A stretch of 64,000 nt of DNA from Vallitaleaceae bacterium 9-2 (GCA_038396585.1 CP121691.1:2480001-2544000), one strand, 5' to 3'; shown: positions 36,268 to 46,196, counted from the stretch's first letter. Made by a program: numbers and translations. Notes: a model not told the origin generated them from the letters alone.

Positions 36268-36851
36268 AAAGCTTTTCCTAGCGGTAGCACTGTTTTTTTG
36301 AACTGCGTATTAATAACAACTGCTGCTGATCCATAAAATGATAAAATAGCAATCAAAAATTCAGCTACTGCTGCCACCATATGCATCGTGTCATGCATAA
36401 TGCCTAGTGTTGATAAAGACAACCCTAAAAACAAGAAATCAATAAGAACAAAAATGAAAAACAAATTTTTATTTGTTGTTAATGCACCTATTGTCATATA
36501 CAATGTAAAAATCAGATACCCAATAAATGCAATGCCTAATTGCTTAGTATCCACAGTACTCATGAGCTTTTCCCCAAAGATTCCGGCTTGAATCATCCAA
36601 GAAAACGCAACACTATACCAAAAAAACGCATATGCTCCAAAGGCTGTGGCACCAAAGAGATTGTTCTTTTTCGCATCTTGAATGCAAGCATATAGCTGGG
36701 CGCTAGCTCCTAAAAAAATCGCCCAAGGAATAATAAATGAAACTCCCGATGTTAATCCTAATTTTTGAGAGGATGCCACAAGTGTTACCATTGCTAATCC
36801 AAACAATCCAATAGGTGTTGGATCCGCAACTACAATTTTTCTTTCTTCCAT
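36255..36851 (-). CDS. satP: Acetate/succinate transporter, GPR1/FUN34/YaaH family
   Basis: 198 residues from the ATG at 36851, six bases after GGAG; longer starts at 36863 (ATG) and 36872 (TTG) lack a well-placed ribosome site. Six TM helices. N-terminal VADPTPIGLFGLAMVTL matches the NPxPxGLxxF family signature, then IPWAIFLGASAQLYACI and FGAYAFFWYSVAFSWM. Family members export or import acetate, succinate or ammonium-linked weak acids by proton or channel mechanisms. Convergent with the Fur-type gene, overlap 13 bases. Confidence 0.88.
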   Translation of the reverse strand: MEERKIVVADPTPIGLFGLAMVTLVASSQKLGLTSGVSFIIPWAIFLGASAQLYACIQDAKKNNLFGATAFGAYAFFWYSVAFSWMIQAGIFGEKLMSTVDTKQLGIAFIGYLIFTLYMTIGALTTNKNLFFIFVLIDFLFLGLSLSTLGIMHDTMHMVAAVAEFLIAILSFYGSAAVVINTQFKKTVLPLGKAFYRV

Positions 36852-36916
36852 ATTCATCTCCATTCTACCCAAAGCGGTAGTTCATTTAGTATGATTCAAA
36901 AAATCATCCACAATGT

Positions 36917-36945
36917 AGTATAATGGCTTTATGTCCATAAATCAA
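36917..36945 (-). promoter_or_regulatory. satP promoter
   Basis: -35 TTGATT (36945-36940), 17-base spacer, -10 TATACT (36922-36917) on the minus strand, about 65 bases before the satP ATG. The remaining 115 bases up to the 67-aa gene are AT-rich and I see nothing else in them. Confidence 0.65.
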
Positions 36946-37061
36946 GACATATTGTTTTCATAGGGAAACTTTTTTCACTTTTTAGCAGCACAAAAAAAGA
37001 ACACAACTATACTCGCAATGGAATATAAATTCTGTTCTATTAATTCATAACATCATGTGTC

Positions 37062-37265
37062 TTAATTTAAAGCACTTTCACAATACATATTCATCCATAT
37101 CCTAGACAACTCGTGATCCAGTTCTTCTTCAGTCAGCATTTCAATGAATTCTTCACATGAATGATCTAAAATCGTGTACATATAATCACCTTCATAAAAG
37201 ATATCCACATTCAATTCATCATAAGCATATTCTACACGTTGTCGCATGTTTTTAAACGTTGGCAT
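37062..37265 (-). CDS. Small acidic hypothetical protein
   Basis: 67 residues, rich in Glu, Asp, Met and Tyr (NVDIFYEGDYMYTILDHSCE, MLTEEELDHELSRIWMNMY). No signal or membrane segment. A strong GGGAG site lies eight bases before the ATG and a good promoter upstream, so expression is likely. No family recognised. Confidence 0.6.
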   Translation of the reverse strand: MPTFKNMRQRVEYAYDELNVDIFYEGDYMYTILDHSCEEFIEMLTEEELDHELSRIWMNMYCESALN

Positions 37266-37309
37266 ATCATCGCTCCCTTATCAACAATGATTATTTTATT
37301 AATAGCTTT

Positions 37310-37338
37310 ATGATAGCATATACAATAGTAAATTACAA
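37310..37338 (-). promoter_or_regulatory. Promoter of the 67-aa gene
   Basis: -35 TTGTAA (37338-37333), 17-base spacer, extended -10 TGCTATCAT (TATCAT at 37315-37310) on the minus strand, about 45 bases before the ATG. Confidence 0.65.
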
Positions 37339-37364
37339 TTACTTTTGCACCTGATTAAAAAAAA

Positions 37365-37916
37365 TTAGGACTTTTTTCTTATGTACATAGGAATTCCACT
37401 AACCATTAAAATAACTTCATCGGCTTGACTAGCTAAAAATTGGTTTACCCGCCCCAAAACATCTGTGAACACACGTCCCAGCCGGTATTCTGAAATAAGC
37501 GCCATCCCTACTTCATTGGAGATAATGACTTGTCTTCCCGATTTTTTTTTCATGGCTTTGATGATTTCCTTAAAATATAGCAAAAGCTCCTTTTCCATTG
37601 CTTCTACTTGTTCTTCAGCTATGTTGTCCCAATCACTGTACTGATCAAACATCCAATTGGTAATAGTTGTCCCTACACAATCTAAAATACTACTGTCACA
37701 CTCTGCGGCTTCAATAGATGCATCCATCTGCTTATATCCTTCAACTGTAGTATAGCGTTGACCTCTTCGGTTTTTGTGATGTTCTACCCGACGTGCCATT
37801 TCATCATCTGTTATCTTAGCAGTGGCAAGGTAGAGAACCTTCTTCTCGCTCTCAAGTAGCTGTTCTCCATAACTGCTTTTGCCACTACGCGTACCCCCTG
37901 TAATAAATGTTATCAT
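37365..37916 (-). CDS. cobU: Adenosylcobinamide kinase / guanylyltransferase
   Basis: 183 residues. P-loop FITGGTRSGKSSYGEQLL at the N-terminus, LATAKITDDEMARRVEHH with the conserved His that becomes guanylylated, and NEVGMALISEYRLGRVFTDVLGRVNQ, the family signature. Phosphorylates adenosylcobinamide and adds GMP during assembly of the cobalamin lower ligand. No other cobalamin assembly gene is adjacent; the CobD-like gene lies 23 kb away. Usual length 170-190. Confidence 0.93.
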   Translation of the reverse strand: MITFITGGTRSGKSSYGEQLLESEKKVLYLATAKITDDEMARRVEHHKNRRGQRYTTVEGYKQMDASIEAAECDSSILDCVGTTITNWMFDQYSDWDNIAEEQVEAMEKELLLYFKEIIKAMKKKSGRQVIISNEVGMALISEYRLGRVFTDVLGRVNQFLASQADEVILMVSGIPMYIRKKS

Positions 37917-37962
37917 AGTCTTTCACTCCTTCACATATGGTTTTCTCTATTCGTATTAAAAA

Positions 37963-38044
37963 TTCTATGCTATAATCAGGTAACAGTTCTACACTGAGCA
38001 TAGAACAATGCGACGGTGTCATCACAACATCCGACTATGTCGCA
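37963..38044 (+). other. Structured leader before the phosphohexomutase gene
   Basis: Between a TGCTATAAT -10 (37971-37976, poor -35) and the gene lie two inverted repeats: TTCTATGC (about 37963) against GCATAGAA (about 37998), which spans the -10 region, and ATGCGAC against GTCGCAT (about 38010-38043) with an inner GGTGT/ACATC stem. This could be an operator or RNA structure. No known riboswitch recognised. Confidence 0.4.
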
Positions 38045-38089
38045 TCATAAAATCAAAAATCTATATTTTATTATTTAATGGAGGTTATT

Positions 38090-39580
38090 ATGTCATCCTA
38101 TTTAAAGCTTCAAAATGGATCTGACGTTCGCGGCATTGCCCTTGAAGGTGTCCCTGGCGAATCTGTCAATCTAACACATATCGAAACATATCATATTGCC
38201 ATCTCTTTTGCCAACTGGTTATCCACAAAGTTAAACAAACCTGCTGATGCTTTGAAGATTTCTGTCGGCTGTGATTCAAGACTCAGTGCCAAAAGCCTAA
38301 AAAAGGGTATTTTTAGTGGATTGGCATCTTGTGGTGTCACTTCATATGATTGCGCAATCACGTCAACCCCTTCGGTTTTTATGAGTACCGTATTTGAAGA
38401 AAGTCAATTTGACGGCGGTATTATGATTACAGCCAGTCACCTTCCTTTCAACAAAAACGGGATGAAGTTTTTCACACGAGAAGGTGGATTAAACAAAACA
38501 GATATTCATACATTATTGTCATCTATTGTACCAAAAACCTATGTTGAAGACACCACTAAAGTCAAGCACTTTAATTTAATTGAACGCTACAGTGAACATA
38601 TTGTACAACTGATTCGTGACGGCGTCAATGCAAGTGATTACAATCATCCTTTACAAGGTATGCATATTATTGTTGATGCCGGTAATGGCGCTGGCGGTTT
38701 CTTTGCCGAGCATGTCTTAAAACCTCTCGGTGCGCACACCGTTGGTAGTCAATTTTTGGATCCTGATGGTACGTTTCCTAACCATATCCCTAACCCCGAA
38801 GATGGACAAGCCATTGAATCAATCACCCAAGCCACATTAAAGACCAACGCAGATTTAGGTATTATCTTTGATACAGATGTTGACCGAGCGGCAGTCATTG
38901 ACCATGAAGGACAAGCTATTAATCGTAATAAGCTTATTGCTCTTATGAGTGCAATAACACTTGCTGAGCATCCAGGTACAACCATCGTCACAGATTCTGT
39001 AACCTCTGATGGGTTAGAGACTTTTATCAACGAATTAGGTGGACATCATCATCGCTTCAAACGAGGTTATAAAAATGTTATTGATGAGTCGATTCGCTTA
39101 AATAATGAAGGAACACCTAGCCACCTAGCTATCGAAACATCAGGACATGGAGCCTTTAAAGATAACTACTTCTTAGATGATGGTGCATATATTGTTACAA
39201 AAATCCTCATCATCCTTGCCAAGCTTCGTAAGGAAAATAAAAATATATCCGATCTGATTGCTTCACTAGAAGAGCCACAGGATGCAACAGAAATCCGTCT
39301 TACTATTGATAATGAAGACTTTAAATCCTATGGTCAAAAAGTCTTAGATGACTTCATGGAATATGTCTCAACAAACGCACATTATACTTTAGTCTCACCC
39401 AACCATGAAGGCGTTCGTGCCAACTACGATTTTGACGGTGTCAAAGGTTGGATTCTCCTTCGCCTCTCTTTACATGATCCGGTTATCCCGATCAATATTG
39501 AGTCTACAACCGATAATGGTTGCGAGGTGGCTCGTAAAGACCTCTTTACTTTTTTAGAAGCTTATACCCAACTACATTAA
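38090..39580 (+). CDS. Phosphohexomutase (phosphomannomutase/phosphoglucomutase)
   Basis: 496 residues from the ATG at 38090 after GGAGG; the frame also opens at 38078 without a ribosome site. Alpha-D-phosphohexomutase: catalytic Ser loop ITASHLPFNKNGMKFF, Mg loop FDTDVDRAAV, sugar-specificity loop ETSGHGAFKDNYFLDDGA, and the start GSDVRGIALEG. Interconverts hexose 1- and 6-phosphates. Substrate (glucose, mannose or glucosamine) cannot be read reliably. It could feed glucose-1-phosphate from the GH65 phosphorylase at 61-63 kb into glycolysis (inference). Convergent with the LysR gene, sharing 4 bases. Confidence 0.9.
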   Translation: MSSYLKLQNGSDVRGIALEGVPGESVNLTHIETYHIAISFANWLSTKLNKPADALKISVGCDSRLSAKSLKKGIFSGLASCGVTSYDCAITSTPSVFMSTVFEESQFDGGIMITASHLPFNKNGMKFFTREGGLNKTDIHTLLSSIVPKTYVEDTTKVKHFNLIERYSEHIVQLIRDGVNASDYNHPLQGMHIIVDAGNGAGGFFAEHVLKPLGAHTVGSQFLDPDGTFPNHIPNPEDGQAIESITQATLKTNADLGIIFDTDVDRAAVIDHEGQAINRNKLIALMSAITLAEHPGTTIVTDSVTSDGLETFINELGGHHHRFKRGYKNVIDESIRLNNEGTPSHLAIETSGHGAFKDNYFLDDGAYIVTKILIILAKLRKENKNISDLIASLEEPQDATEIRLTIDNEDFKSYGQKVLDDFMEYVSTNAHYTLVSPNHEGVRANYDFDGVKGWILLRLSLHDPVIPINIESTTDNGCEVARKDLFTFLEAYTQLH

Positions 39581-40455
39581 AGAATCTTTTGATTCGTCAT
39601 AAAATCAATAAATGTCTTTGATGCAATGGAAAGTGAATCGCCCTTTTTATAAAGCAAGCCAATACTTCTTGGTGATAAAGGTGGTTCAACTTTCCATTCA
39701 AAAAGACTTTTTTCTTCTAGTTCTTTCTGAACAAAGTCTTGGATAACTGCAGAGACCCCTAATCCAATTTTTGCAAACTCGATCAAAAACTCCATACTAC
39801 TAATTTCAATGTCGACATTAACATTACCTTGGTACTTTACAAAATGTTCATCATAGTGTTGGCGTGTTGAATTTTTCTTTTCGAGAAGCAACAGAGGATA
39901 TGTCTCTAAATCTTGAATAGAAAGTATAGGTTTAGGTGGTTTTATTTTTGCCACAAAGGTATCTTGAATTTCCATCAATTCATAATATCGATAGCGTTGA
40001 CGATCCCCTACCTCACTTATAATCGCACAATCTATCTTTCCGCTTTCTAGAAGTTCCAGCGTCTCTGGACTCGTGCGATTGACAATCTCGATTTTTAGTT
40101 TAGGATATCGCTCATGAAAAGTTTTTAAATGTGGTATAAAATAATATTTGCACAAAATATTACTTATCCCTATACGCACACTTCCATAGGTTCTTCCCTT
40201 TAATTGACGAATACGTTTTTCTCCCAGTTCAAGCTGCTCAAATGCCTCCTTTACATAATCATACAGCACTTCCCCTTCACGTGTTAATATTACTCCTTTG
40301 GGATTACGGATAAACAACTGAACTTCTAGCTCATTTTCCAATGTTTTAATTGATTTTGTCACCGCAGGTTGAGAAACAAACAATGCTTTTGCTGCTTTTG
40401 AAATACTTCCATGTTCAACAACTTTATAAAAAACCTTATATTGTTCTGTTGTCAT
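39577..40455 (-). CDS. LysR-family transcriptional regulator
   Basis: 292 residues. N-terminal winged helix-turn-helix: GSISKAAKALFVSQPAVTKSIKTLE, then VQLFIRNPKGVILTREGEVLY, then a helix linker and a periplasmic-binding-like effector domain (VRIGISNILCKYYFIPHLKTF, EIVNRTSPETLELLESGKIDCAI). GGAGG precedes the ATG. It is divergent from leuCD across 144 bases holding an inverted repeat of LysR type, so it likely controls leuCD and itself in response to a pathway metabolite (inference). Confidence 0.9.
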   Translation of the reverse strand: MTTEQYKVFYKVVEHGSISKAAKALFVSQPAVTKSIKTLENELEVQLFIRNPKGVILTREGEVLYDYVKEAFEQLELGEKRIRQLKGRTYGSVRIGISNILCKYYFIPHLKTFHERYPKLKIEIVNRTSPETLELLESGKIDCAIISEVGDRQRYRYYELMEIQDTFVAKIKPPKPILSIQDLETYPLLLLEKKNSTRQHYDEHFVKYQGNVNVDIEISSMEFLIEFAKIGLGVSAVIQDFVQKELEEKSLFEWKVEPPLSPRSIGLLYKKGDSLSIASKTFIDFMTNQKIL

Positions 40456-40472
40456 AACTCCTCCAATCTGTC

Positions 40473-40487
40473 ATAACCTTAAGTTAT
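40473..40487. promoter_or_regulatory. LysR-type operator between lysR and leuC
   Basis: ATAACCTTAAGTTAT: inverted repeat of the form TAAC-N5-GTTA, i.e. a T-N11-A LysR box, about 18 bases before the lysR start and ~113 before leuC. The rest of the 144-base gap is AT-rich; no strong sigma-A -35 is seen for leuC, consistent with activation. Confidence 0.55.
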
Positions 40488-40599
40488 ACACTTTATAATA
40501 TTTTATCATTTTATTTATATCTTTTTTTATTATACAATGGTTCTAAATCAATGTAAAGCCTTTGTCTAAAAAGGATTTATAAGGAAAGGATGAACGAAT

Positions 40600-42012
40600 A
40601 TGACTGGAAAAACACTCTATGAAAAAATATGGGCTAATCATCTCGTTGACCAAGAAGAAGGAAAACCCGGAATTATATATATTGACCTACACCTTGTACA
40701 TGAGGTAACCTCCCCTCAAGCTTTTGAAGGATTACGCCTTGCAAATAGACGCGTTCGGCGTCCTGAACTTACTTTTGCAACGATGGACCACAATGTCCCT
40801 ACCAAAGACCGCTATAACATTAAGGATCCTATCTCAAAAAAACAGATTGAAACATTAGAAGCCAACTGTGCTGAATTTGGTGTTACTTTGTTTGGGCTAA
40901 ACAGTCCACATCAAGGTATCGTTCATGTTATCGGTCCTGAGCTTGGATTAACCCTTCCCGGAAAAACTATCGTCTGTGGAGACAGCCATACAGCCACACA
41001 TGGTGCGTTTGGCGCACTTGCCTTTGGTATTGGAACCAGTGAAGTTGAACATGTCATGGCAACCCAGTGTCTTCAACAAAGTCAATCAAAAACAATGAAT
41101 ATCCGTCTTCTCGGTGAGTTGCCTCTAGGTGTCACTGCCAAAGACATTATCCTTGGAATTATCAGTCAATACGGTACGGATTTTGGTACAGGGTATGTCA
41201 TGGAATTTACGGGCGAAGCAATAAAAAAGACAACCATGGAAGAGCGAATGACTATTTGCAACATGGCAATTGAAGCTGGTGCAAGAGCTGGACTTATTGC
41301 TCCGGACGAGACAACTTTTACCTATCTTAAAGAACGTGAATATGCACCAAAAGGTGAAGCTTTTGAACAAGCCGTCGAACAATGGAAGCTACTTGCCTCA
41401 GACGCTGATGCAACCTATGATGCTGTCATTGACTTTGATTTGAATATATTAGAGCCTCAAGTGACTTGGGGAACTTCCCCTTCTATGGGTGCAAGTATTA
41501 ATGACTGTGTCCCCTATCCATCTGACTTTAGTACTAGTGATGAACAAAACTCATGTCAAAAAGCTTTGGATTACATGGGGCTTGAATCCGGAACGCCCAT
41601 GGATGCAATTCCTATTGATGTTGTTTTTATCGGCTCATGTACCAATGGACGTATCGAAGACCTGCGCGCCGCCGCAACCGTAGCCAAAGGGCGAAAAGTT
41701 AATCAAAATGTTACGGCACTTGTTGTCCCTGGGTCGCAAAAAGTTAAGCTTGCTGCTGAAGCTGAAGGCTTGGACCAAATTTTTATTGAAGCTGGTTTTC
41801 AATGGCGTGAATCCGGCTGTAGCATGTGTCTTGCCATGAATCCTGATTACTTGCAACCTAAGGAACGATGTGCTTCAACATCGAACCGTAATTTTGAAGG
41901 ACGCCAAGGACGTGGTGGTCGAACCCACTTAGTCTCTCCTGCGATGGCTGCAGCGGCTGCCATTGCAGGTCACTTTGTGGATGTAAGAGACCTTCGTCAA
42001 CTGGACGCATAA
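40600..42012 (+). CDS. leuC: 3-Isopropylmalate dehydratase large subunit (bacterial 470-aa type)
   Basis: 470 residues, matching the ~466-aa LeuC of Proteobacteria. Isomerises 2- to 3-isopropylmalate with a 4Fe-4S cluster. Seen: [73 protein letters not shown] with one cluster Cys, and GCSMCLAMN with the other two. Ends [24 protein letters not shown]. Ribosome site AAGGAAAGG; next gene leuD is 11 bases on. Divergent LysR gene. A second LeuC-type gene (54.9-56.2 kb) is of the shorter class. Confidence 0.95.
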   Translation: MTGKTLYEKIWANHLVDQEEGKPGIIYIDLHLVHEVTSPQAFEGLRLANRRVRRPELTFATMDHNVPTKDRYNIKDPISKKQIETLEANCAEFGVTLFGLNSPHQGIVHVIGPELGLTLPGKTIVCGDSHTATHGAFGALAFGIGTSEVEHVMATQCLQQSQSKTMNIRLLGELPLGVTAKDIILGIISQYGTDFGTGYVMEFTGEAIKKTTMEERMTICNMAIEAGARAGLIAPDETTFTYLKEREYAPKGEAFEQAVEQWKLLASDADATYDAVIDFDLNILEPQVTWGTSPSMGASINDCVPYPSDFSTSDEQNSCQKALDYMGLESGTPMDAIPIDVVFIGSCTNGRIEDLRAAATVAKGRKVNQNVTALVVPGSQKVKLAAEAEGLDQIFIEAGFQWRESGCSMCLAMNPDYLQPKERCASTSNRNFEGRQGRGGRTHLVSPAMAAAAAIAGHFVDVRDLRQLDA

Positions 42013-42026
42013 AAAGGAGGACAATG

Positions 42027-42620
42027 ATGAAACCATTTACAAAAACTACCGGATTGGTGCTACCTATTGACCGTACAAATATAGATACTGATGCTATTAT
42101 TCCAAAACAATTTTTAAAACGCATTGAACGCAGTGGCTTTGGACAATTTTTATTCTATGAATTTCGCTATGATGAAAATGATCAACCCATTCCTCATTCT
42201 GTATTTAACCAAGAGCGCTACCAAGGTGCCTCTATTCTCATCTCACGAGCAAACTTTGGATGCGGTTCTTCCCGCGAACACGCGCCTTGGGCTTTAGAAG
42301 ATTATGGATTTCGTGTCATTATAGCGCCAAGCTTTGCCGATATCTTTTTTAATAACTGTTTTAACAACGGCATCTTGCCTATTCGCTGTTCAAACGATAC
42401 TATGGATATTATCTTTGAAAAAGTGGCCGCAACACCTGGATATATGCTGACTGTAGATTTAGAGGCACAAACTTTGTATGATTCAGAAGGTTTTAAAATA
42501 CCTTTTGAGATCAATGCATTCCATAAAAATAAGCTTCTAAAAGGTCTTGATGATATTGGACTAACCTTATTAAAAGCTGATAAAATTGATGCTTATGAAC
42601 ATAACCATGCCATAGTTTAG
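42027..42620 (+). CDS. leuD: 3-Isopropylmalate dehydratase small subunit (bacterial 198-aa type)
   Basis: About 197 residues. Starts at 42027, the second of two adjacent ATGs; GGAGG is six bases before this one and only three before the first. Swivelling domain of the isomerase: [64 protein letters not shown] with the substrate-site Gly-Cys-Gly-Ser-Ser-Arg. The final ~60 residues are the C-terminal extension of the long class. Co-transcribed with leuC. A terminator follows at 42640. Confidence 0.95.
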   Translation: MKPFTKTTGLVLPIDRTNIDTDAIIPKQFLKRIERSGFGQFLFYEFRYDENDQPIPHSVFNQERYQGASILISRANFGCGSSREHAPWALEDYGFRVIIAPSFADIFFNNCFNNGILPIRCSNDTMDIIFEKVAATPGYMLTVDLEAQTLYDSEGFKIPFEINAFHKNKLLKGLDDIGLTLLKADKIDAYEHNHAIV

Positions 42621-42639
42621 TATTATAATTCCTCCAAAG

Positions 42640-42687
42640 AATATGCAAAGCAAGCGATTATTTACTTTCGCCCTTTGCATATTTTTA
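42640..42687 (+). terminator. Terminator after leuCD
   Basis: AATATGCAAAG (42640-42650) pairs with CTTTGCATATT (42673-42683), loop ~22 bases, then TTT. The right arm lies inside the end of the convergent histidine kinase gene, so the last kinase codons double as terminator. Confidence 0.7.
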
Positions 42688-44224
42688 ATGTAACGGTTGT
42701 TCCTATATTTTTTTTCGAATGGATGGATAATCCATAGTCTTGTCCACAAAACAGTTGGATACGACGTTCTACATTTTGAAGGCCTATGCCACCTAACTTC
42801 GTTTTATGCGATTTATCTTTTTCTGTTTCTTCTATTTGCTCGTCATATCCAATGCCATCATCGCTAATAAGAATTTGTATATAGTCATTATAGCTTTTTA
42901 TGGTAATGTCAATTGTTCCTATCCCATCTTTATCTTTAATGCCATGGTAAATAGAGTTTTCAACAATCGGTTGCAAAATAATCTTAGGCACTAACACATC
43001 AAGAACCTCTTCATCTGCATGAACTGAATATTCAAGTTTATCTTGATAGCGTTGCTTTTGTATGTATAAATATTGTTGTACATGCTCAATCTCATCCCTT
43101 AACGTCGTAACTGCCTTACCTTGATTTAGCGATAGCCTAAAAAATCTTGCTAAGGATTTTGTAATGGCAATGACATCTTCTTTTTTGTTAAATTCAGCCA
43201 TCCATACAATGGCATCTAATGTATTATATAAAAAATGGGGATTGATTTGGCTATACATGGCCCGCATTTCATGTTGATATATTTCTTGTTCACGTTGTTG
43301 AATTTCTTTGGTCAACCCTTTAAGAATCATGCTCGTGACAATCACAACCACAAATATAATGGATATACCTATAACGACCGTTTCAAGAACTTGTCTTCGT
43401 AAAACTAGTAATGCATCTAATGAAGACACAGCAACCAGCGTCCAATCTGTATTCGCCATTTTATATTGATTTATAAGTATTTCTGTCTTTTTTTGATAAT
43501 TGCTCGTGTTTTCCATTAGCTCAACTAATGCTTTTCTTCGCTCCTCATCTTCATAGTATCTTTGGTCCTGATGAAAAACAACATCTTGGTTTGCATTCAG
43601 AATATACACAAATCCATCTTCTCCCAAGTGCAAATCCATTAAATACGTCTCTAATGCAGTATATGGAACATCAATAACCGCGACGCCAATATTGGCTCCT
43701 GTCGCATCAACAATTTCTTGACTCAAAGAAATCACCCACAAATCTTTATCCATGGAAAATTTTTGCATTCTTGCAGAAGTCAACGTCGGCATTGCATTAT
43801 GCATCGCTTCAATGTACCAAGATTCCTCCATCATATCTTCTGACATGGACATATCCAGATTTTTTTCATTTGAAAAAAGTTTTCCATCTTTTGATATAAG
43901 AATAACCGACTGTAAGGACGTGTCTGATTCCATCAGATTATCAATGAGACGATGTATTCTTTCTTCATAAATCTTAGGTTCAAAAACCATGTTCTCCCCA
44001 AAGTATTCGATGACATCTTGATTCGTCCTAAGGCTGTCGGATATTCCTTTTAATTTTTCAATATAAATCTCTAGGTATTTTCCACTTTGATTGACGGCTG
44101 TTTCTGTTGACATGATGGATTCATTGACCAGTACATTTGACAAAGAATAGTATAGTACAAATCCAACCAGCACAACACTTGCTATGCCAAAAACTAGATA
44201 AATCAATGTGATTTTTCGCTTCAT
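42662..44224 (-). CDS. YesM/LytS-type sensor histidine kinase
   Basis: 520 residues. TM1 at ~6-28, a large extracytoplasmic Cache-like sensor region (~30-272, with VISLSQEIVDATGANIGVAVIDVPY), TM2 (LETVVIGISIIFVVVIVTSMIL, ~273-297), then the kinase: phosphoacceptor YSQINPHFLYNTLDAIVWMA, N box IVENSIYHGIKD, G boxes DDGIGYDE and GGIGLQNVERR. Lacks an evident HAMP. Partner of the response regulator 33 bases upstream; together they end the ccdA-thioredoxin-msrAB operon, so may sense envelope oxidative stress (inference). Confidence 0.92.
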   Translation of the reverse strand: MKRKITLIYLVFGIASVVLVGFVLYYSLSNVLVNESIMSTETAVNQSGKYLEIYIEKLKGISDSLRTNQDVIEYFGENMVFEPKIYEERIHRLIDNLMESDTSLQSVILISKDGKLFSNEKNLDMSMSEDMMEESWYIEAMHNAMPTLTSARMQKFSMDKDLWVISLSQEIVDATGANIGVAVIDVPYTALETYLMDLHLGEDGFVYILNANQDVVFHQDQRYYEDEERRKALVELMENTSNYQKKTEILINQYKMANTDWTLVAVSSLDALLVLRRQVLETVVIGISIIFVVVIVTSMILKGLTKEIQQREQEIYQHEMRAMYSQINPHFLYNTLDAIVWMAEFNKKEDVIAITKSLARFFRLSLNQGKAVTTLRDEIEHVQQYLYIQKQRYQDKLEYSVHADEEVLDVLVPKIILQPIVENSIYHGIKDKDGIGTIDITIKSYNDYIQILISDDGIGYDEQIEETEKDKSHKTKLGGIGLQNVERRIQLFCGQDYGLSIHSKKNIGTTVTLKICKGRK

Positions 44225-44256
44225 CTGTCATCACCTTCTATACATATTGTCTGTAT

Positions 44257-45033
44257 TTACACTAATTTTCCCTTGTCTTTTTTTAGCATTTTTTTATAGC
44301 GATTGGGTGAATTACCATAGTGTTTTTTAAAAAGCGTCGAAAAGTAGTTTGCGTCACTAATCCCAACTTTATCCGCAATCTCATAGTTTTTTAGCTCGGT
44401 GGTCAGAAGATAAATTTTACTTTTTTCTAAACGTTCCCGAAGCAGGTATTCGCTAAAAGAAGTTCCAAATAGTTTTTTAAATAGAGTGCTTAAATAACTG
44501 TCGTTAAGGCCCATCATATCTGATAATCGCATCAAGGAAAACTCCGGATCACTGATATGTTCTTCAATGATGTTAATGATTTGCTTTTTATATCCTAGTG
44601 CGTCCTCTTCGTGATGATCAATTTTTTGGATGCTTTTATACACTTCTTTGACGGCTGCATCCTCGACTGTTTTTGCTATAAGTTTACCGATCACTTCCTG
44701 AACATCACTTTTGGATACCGGCTTTAGTACATAATCTTCTACGCCAATTTTTATCGCTTGTTTTGCATAATCAAAATAGTCATATCCAGTAATAATCGCT
44801 ATTTTTATCCAAGGCCAAGTGGCCTTCACCTCTTTTGCGAAGTCAAGACCATTGACCTTTGGCATATTAATATCGCACAAAATAATATCCGGTTCTTCAC
44901 GAGCAACGATTTCAAACCCTTGCTGTCCATTTTCCGCTTCAAAAATACTATCAATCCCGAGTTTTTTGTACGCAATCAGGGAGACAATCCCTTGACGAAC
45001 CAAAGGCTCATCATCAATGACAAGTAGTTTCAT
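44257..45033 (-). CDS. YesN-type response regulator with AraC DNA-binding domain
   Basis: 258 residues from the ATG at 45033 after GAGGTG; the frame opens at 45045, but there the Shine-Dalgarno would be inside the gene. Receiver domain: KLLVIDDEPLV (acidic pocket), ILCDINMPKVNGLDF with phosphoacceptor Asp, AIITGYDYFDYAKQAIKIG, and VLKPVSKSDV with the conserved Lys. C-terminal AraC/XylS double helix-turn-helix (SLMRLSDMMGLNDSYLSTLFKK, YEIADKVGISDANYFSTLFKKHYG). Nine bases after the msrAB stop, so co-transcribed. Likely activates the operon (inference). Confidence 0.93.
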   Translation of the reverse strand: MKLLVIDDEPLVRQGIVSLIAYKKLGIDSIFEAENGQQGFEIVAREEPDIILCDINMPKVNGLDFAKEVKATWPWIKIAIITGYDYFDYAKQAIKIGVEDYVLKPVSKSDVQEVIGKLIAKTVEDAAVKEVYKSIQKIDHHEEDALGYKKQIINIIEEHISDPEFSLMRLSDMMGLNDSYLSTLFKKLFGTSFSEYLLRERLEKSKIYLLTTELKNYEIADKVGISDANYFSTLFKKHYGNSPNRYKKMLKKDKGKLV

Positions 45034-45041
45034 AGAACACC

Positions 45042-46157
45042 TCATTTTTCAATCAAACCTATTAATTCGCCATAGCCTTCTTGTTCCATCTGCTCCAAGG
45101 CAACAAAGCGTATGGACGCCGAATTAATACAGTAGCGAAGACCGCCTTGCTCCTTCGGTCCATCTTCAAAGACATGACCCAAGTGGGAGTCTCCAACACG
45201 TGAACGTACTTCCACGCGTACCATATTAAAGCTTGTATCCGTTGTATAGTGAACCACTTCTTCTACAACCGGTTTTGTAAAGCTTGGCCATCCACAACCC
45301 GAGTCATATTTATCTGTCGATAAAAAGAGCGGTTCTCCGGTGACAACATCAACGTATAGTCCCGGTTCATAATTATCATAATATGCATTTGAAAATGCAT
45401 ACTCTGTGTTGTTTTTTTGTGTGACCTCATATTGAATCTCGGTTAATTGCTCTCGTAAAACCGCATCACTTGGTTTAGAATAATCCTCTGGATTAATAAA
45501 TACAACGTCTTCTTCAAGTTTTTTCATATCTACATGACAATATCCGTTGGGATTCTTTTTTAAATAGTCTTGATGATATTCTTCCGCCAAATAAAAATTG
45601 TCTAAGGGCAGATTTTCAACAACAATTGCTTTGGTATATTTTTTTTGTTCTAAGTCTTGTAGTTTTTCAATGATTGGTCGATCTTCTACTCTACTATAGT
45701 ATATACCAGTTCGATATTGATTGCCAACATCATTTCCCTGACGATTAAGACTTGTTGGATCAATAATTTTATAAAAATATCCAATCAATTGTTCCAAGGA
45801 TATTTGTGTTTCATCATACACCACTTTAACCGTTTCCGCATGTCCTGTTTTACGATAGATTACATCCTCATATGATGGATTTTCTGTGGTGCCGTTCGCA
45901 TATCCACTAACAGCATCATGTACTCCTTCAATGCGGGAAAAATATTCTTCTACTCCCCAAAAACATCCTCCGGCAAAGTAGATGGTTTGCAGATTTTTCT
46001 CTTTACCAAGGGCTGTATATATATTTGAATTCACCTCTGATACTTTCATGACTTCTGGTGCATTTGTCATCTCGTCTGAATCAGGCTGCCCTACACATCC
46101 TGCCGCAATAAGACCTATGACCATAAGTACGATTAACAAACTGTTTGTTTTCATCAT
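45042..46157 (-). CDS. msrAB: Lipoprotein peptide-methionine sulfoxide reductase MsrA-MsrB fusion
   Basis: 371 residues. Lipoprotein signal with lipobox AAGC (Cys ~21), so the enzyme acts outside the membrane. MsrA domain (~56-205): [20 protein letters not shown] with the catalytic Cys, [11 protein letters not shown]. MsrB domain (~225-365): [28 protein letters not shown] and [12 protein letters not shown] with the catalytic Cys. Repairs both S- and R-methionine sulfoxide in exposed proteins. The typical MsrB zinc Cys pairs are not visible. Third gene after ccdA and a thioredoxin lipoprotein that would resupply electrons. Confidence 0.95.
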   Translation of the reverse strand: MMKTNSLLIVLMVIGLIAAGCVGQPDSDEMTNAPEVMKVSEVNSNIYTALGKEKNLQTIYFAGGCFWGVEEYFSRIEGVHDAVSGYANGTTENPSYEDVIYRKTGHAETVKVVYDETQISLEQLIGYFYKIIDPTSLNRQGNDVGNQYRTGIYYSRVEDRPIIEKLQDLEQKKYTKAIVVENLPLDNFYLAEEYHQDYLKKNPNGYCHVDMKKLEEDVVFINPEDYSKPSDAVLREQLTEIQYEVTQKNNTEYAFSNAYYDNYEPGLYVDVVTGEPLFLSTDKYDSGCGWPSFTKPVVEEVVHYTTDTSFNMVRVEVRSRVGDSHLGHVFEDGPKEQGGLRYCINSASIRFVALEQMEQEGYGELIGLIEK

Positions 46158-46196
46158 ATCACATCCTTTATTCTTCTATGCACTAAAAAACATTTT

